DNA of 64,000 nt from JACDHG01 sp963815295 (GTDB taxonomy: Bacteria > Actinomycetota > Actinomycetes > Propionibacteriales > Nocardioidaceae). Below are positions 62,796 to 64,000 of this stretch, piece by piece. The stretch covers positions 1,922,001-1,986,000 of the forward strand of contig CAWFFZ010000008.1 in assembly GCA_963815295.1 (NCBI GenBank). The letters are read 5' to 3'. The position numbers and the translations under genes were made by a program. Position 1 is the first letter of the stretch; each line of letters starts with the position of its first letter. The notes under the pieces were generated by a model. It was given only the letters and a program-made list of their open reading frames with translations. It had not been told where the DNA came from and searched no databases.

Positions 62796-63704
62796 ATGAA
62801 ACTCTTGGGGTTGGTTTCCGTCATGTCAGTGCTCTGTCTCACGGCGTGTGGGAGCGCTGAGGACGTCGCCGGCGAGTCATCGGTTGAGACCACCTCGACC
62901 TCCTCCACCACGACACCCACCGAGACCACCTCGACCAGCACGACACCCACCGAGACCTCCGCCAGCTCAGCTACTGCACCACCAACCAGCACGACCACCA
63001 CCGAGCCGGTCGTCTCACGGCCGCGGATAGGCAACTGCTACGACACCACCAGGAAACAGTTCCGCATCCAACGCGACGGCTCGTCCCCGATCGACTGCAC
63101 CCGCCGTCATACGGCCGAGACGTTCGCCGCCTTCCGCGTCAGCCCTTCGCCGCTCCGCGCCGAGATCGCCAAGGTGTGGCGTGACTGCCAGCCGCGGTTC
63201 CAGCAGTACGTCGGCGACTCTGCCACCATCTCCAAGCTCGACCTCGCGCTGATCTTGCCGAGTGAGGCGCAAGTCGGCGCGGGGCAGGACTGGATCCGCT
63301 GCGACGTCATCCTGAAGGCCCACTACAACGCACGCGTGGGAGTGCCGCGCGCCGGCAGCCTGCACGGCGCGCTGAGTTCCGGTGTTCCTTCGCAGTTCCG
63401 CGGATGTGTCAGGCACTGGCCGAAGGTGCTCCAGCCGGTGCGCTTCACGTCGTGCAAACAGGCTCATCAGGCCCAACTGATCCCCGAGTCGCTGTTCCTC
63501 GGCCCGCCTGACGCGCCATATCCCGGCGTCACCACTGCCCAGAACAGGAGCAGGGCGTTCTGCGCGGGGATCTTCCAGGAGTACGTGCCGGAGACGCAGA
63601 ACTATTACTACTACTACCCGACGAGAGCGTCGTGGCAGTCCGGCTCCCACAACACCACGTGCTGGGCGCTCGACACCCAAGGCGACGGTCTCCCACCCCT
63701 GTAG
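62796..63704 (+). CDS. Septum-formation-family-like lipoprotein 2
   Basis: A 302-residue lipoprotein (lipobox LTAC at about residue 19) with a long Thr/Ser-rich spacer (TSTSSTTTPTETTSTSTTPT) and the same two-domain Cys pattern as the preceding gene: CTRRHTAETFAAFRV, DWIRCDVILK in the first domain and TSCKQAHQAQLIPESLFLG, AFCAGIFQEYVPETQNYYYY in the second. It is clearly a paralogue and forms an operon with it. The acceptable start codons are GTG 62793 and ATG 62796. Confidence 0.8.
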   Translation: MKLLGLVSVMSVLCLTACGSAEDVAGESSVETTSTSSTTTPTETTSTSTTPTETSASSATAPPTSTTTTEPVVSRPRIGNCYDTTRKQFRIQRDGSSPIDCTRRHTAETFAAFRVSPSPLRAEIAKVWRDCQPRFQQYVGDSATISKLDLALILPSEAQVGAGQDWIRCDVILKAHYNARVGVPRAGSLHGALSSGVPSQFRGCVRHWPKVLQPVRFTSCKQAHQAQLIPESLFLGPPDAPYPGVTTAQNRSRAFCAGIFQEYVPETQNYYYYYPTRASWQSGSHNTTCWALDTQGDGLPPL

Positions 63705-63709
63705 GGGGT

Positions 63710-64000
63710 TCAGAAGCCGAGGCGGCGTAGCTGCTTCGGGTCGCGCTGCCAGTCCTTGGCTACCTTGACCCGCAGGTCGAGGTAGACCGGCGTACCCAGC
63801 AGCGCCTCGATCTGGGCCCGGGCCGCGGTACCGACATGTTTGAGCCGGGCGCCGCCCTTCCCGATGACGATGCCCTTCTGCGTGTCGCGTTCGACGAAGA
63901 GATTCGCCTGTACGTCGAGCAGTGGCTTGTCCTCCGGCCGATCCTCGCGAAGGCCCATCTCCTCGACGACGACGGCGATCGAGTGCGGCAGCTCGTCGCG
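63710..64000 (-). CDS. era: GTPase Era, C-terminal part (cut by window end)
   Basis: Only the C-terminal about 97 residues are in the window: DELPHSIAVVVEEMG leads into the KH RNA-binding domain with IVIGKGGARLKHVGTAARAQ and VYLDLRVKVAKDWQRDPKQL. Era binds the 3' end of 16S rRNA and assists 30S maturation. The GTPase domain lies beyond position 64000. It converges with lipoprotein 2, with 5 bases between stops. Confidence 0.93.
   Translation of the reverse strand, partial: RDELPHSIAVVVEEMGLREDRPEDKPLLDVQANLFVERDTQKGIVIGKGGARLKHVGTAARAQIEALLGTPVYLDLRVKVAKDWQRDPKQLRRLGF

Overview
The window is high-GC DNA dense in genes with actinobacterial features: a GAF-ANTAR regulator, an EHN-type epoxide hydrolase, septum-formation-type lipoproteins, a DUF6703 protein, LCP/BY-kinase polysaccharide genes and frequent GTG starts. 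The housekeeping order era - leuA - [variable block] - recO - uppS - zur/znu - glyS - dus - dgt - dnaG - tRNA-Asn suggests a Nocardioidaceae-like member of the Propionibacteriales. That placement is inference from gene content and order, not from a search.

Layout. (1) 1-13.5 kb, accessory and signalling: a secreted DUF1996 protein, an FAD monooxygenase-like enzyme, a metallo-beta-lactamase-fold hydrolase, a sulfite-oxidase-like molybdoenzyme without signal peptide, a BBE-type flavoenzyme, an Arg-Asp-Ala repeat protein, and a signal-transduction group (class III cyclase/STAND regulator divergent from a cyclic-nucleotide-binding protein, a GAF-SpoIIE phosphatase, a GAF-ANTAR protein). (2) 13.5-18.2 kb, sparse DNA: an epoxide hydrolase flanked by two copies of an imperfect repeat of about 67 bp, two related long stem-loops, a secreted protein, and a frameshifted small gene, ending at tRNA-Asn. 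(3) 18.3-36.8 kb, core genes: dnaG, dgt, a cytochrome P450, dus, glyS, a PAP2-family lipid enzyme, bacterial PH-domain proteins, the znuACB-zur operon, uppS and recO. (4) 37-56.8 kb, a cell-surface glycan locus. It starts with a cyclic di-GMP-I (GEMM) riboswitch reading into a DUF1800/DUF1501 pair. Then follow a PglE/PglC/PglD/PglF-like set (bacillosamine-type sugar and initiating transferase), a nucleotide-sugar dehydrogenase, glycosyltransferases, three sulfotransferases, a Wzx-like flippase, a Wzy-like polymerase, a Wzc-like BY-kinase, an LCP ligase and a low-molecular-weight tyrosine phosphatase. Together they look like a c-di-GMP-linked system for a sulfated, bacillosamine-containing exopolysaccharide. 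(5) 56.8-64 kb: a BNR-repeat protein, GNAT acetyltransferases, leuA with a leucine leader peptide and attenuator, two Cys-rich lipoproteins and the 3' end of era. Three copies of a 49-nt stem-loop repeat lie around the GNAT gene.

The most striking property is that almost every gene from 37.0 to 54.1 kb is broken by frameshifts, while the protein sequence on each side of every break keeps its family motifs. Only one sulfotransferase and the LCP and phosphatase genes at the right edge are intact. Either this locus decayed very recently or the local base calling or assembly is poor; the sequence alone cannot decide. I annotate these genes as frameshifted over their full reconstructed spans, and ends marked approximate are uncertain by tens of bases.
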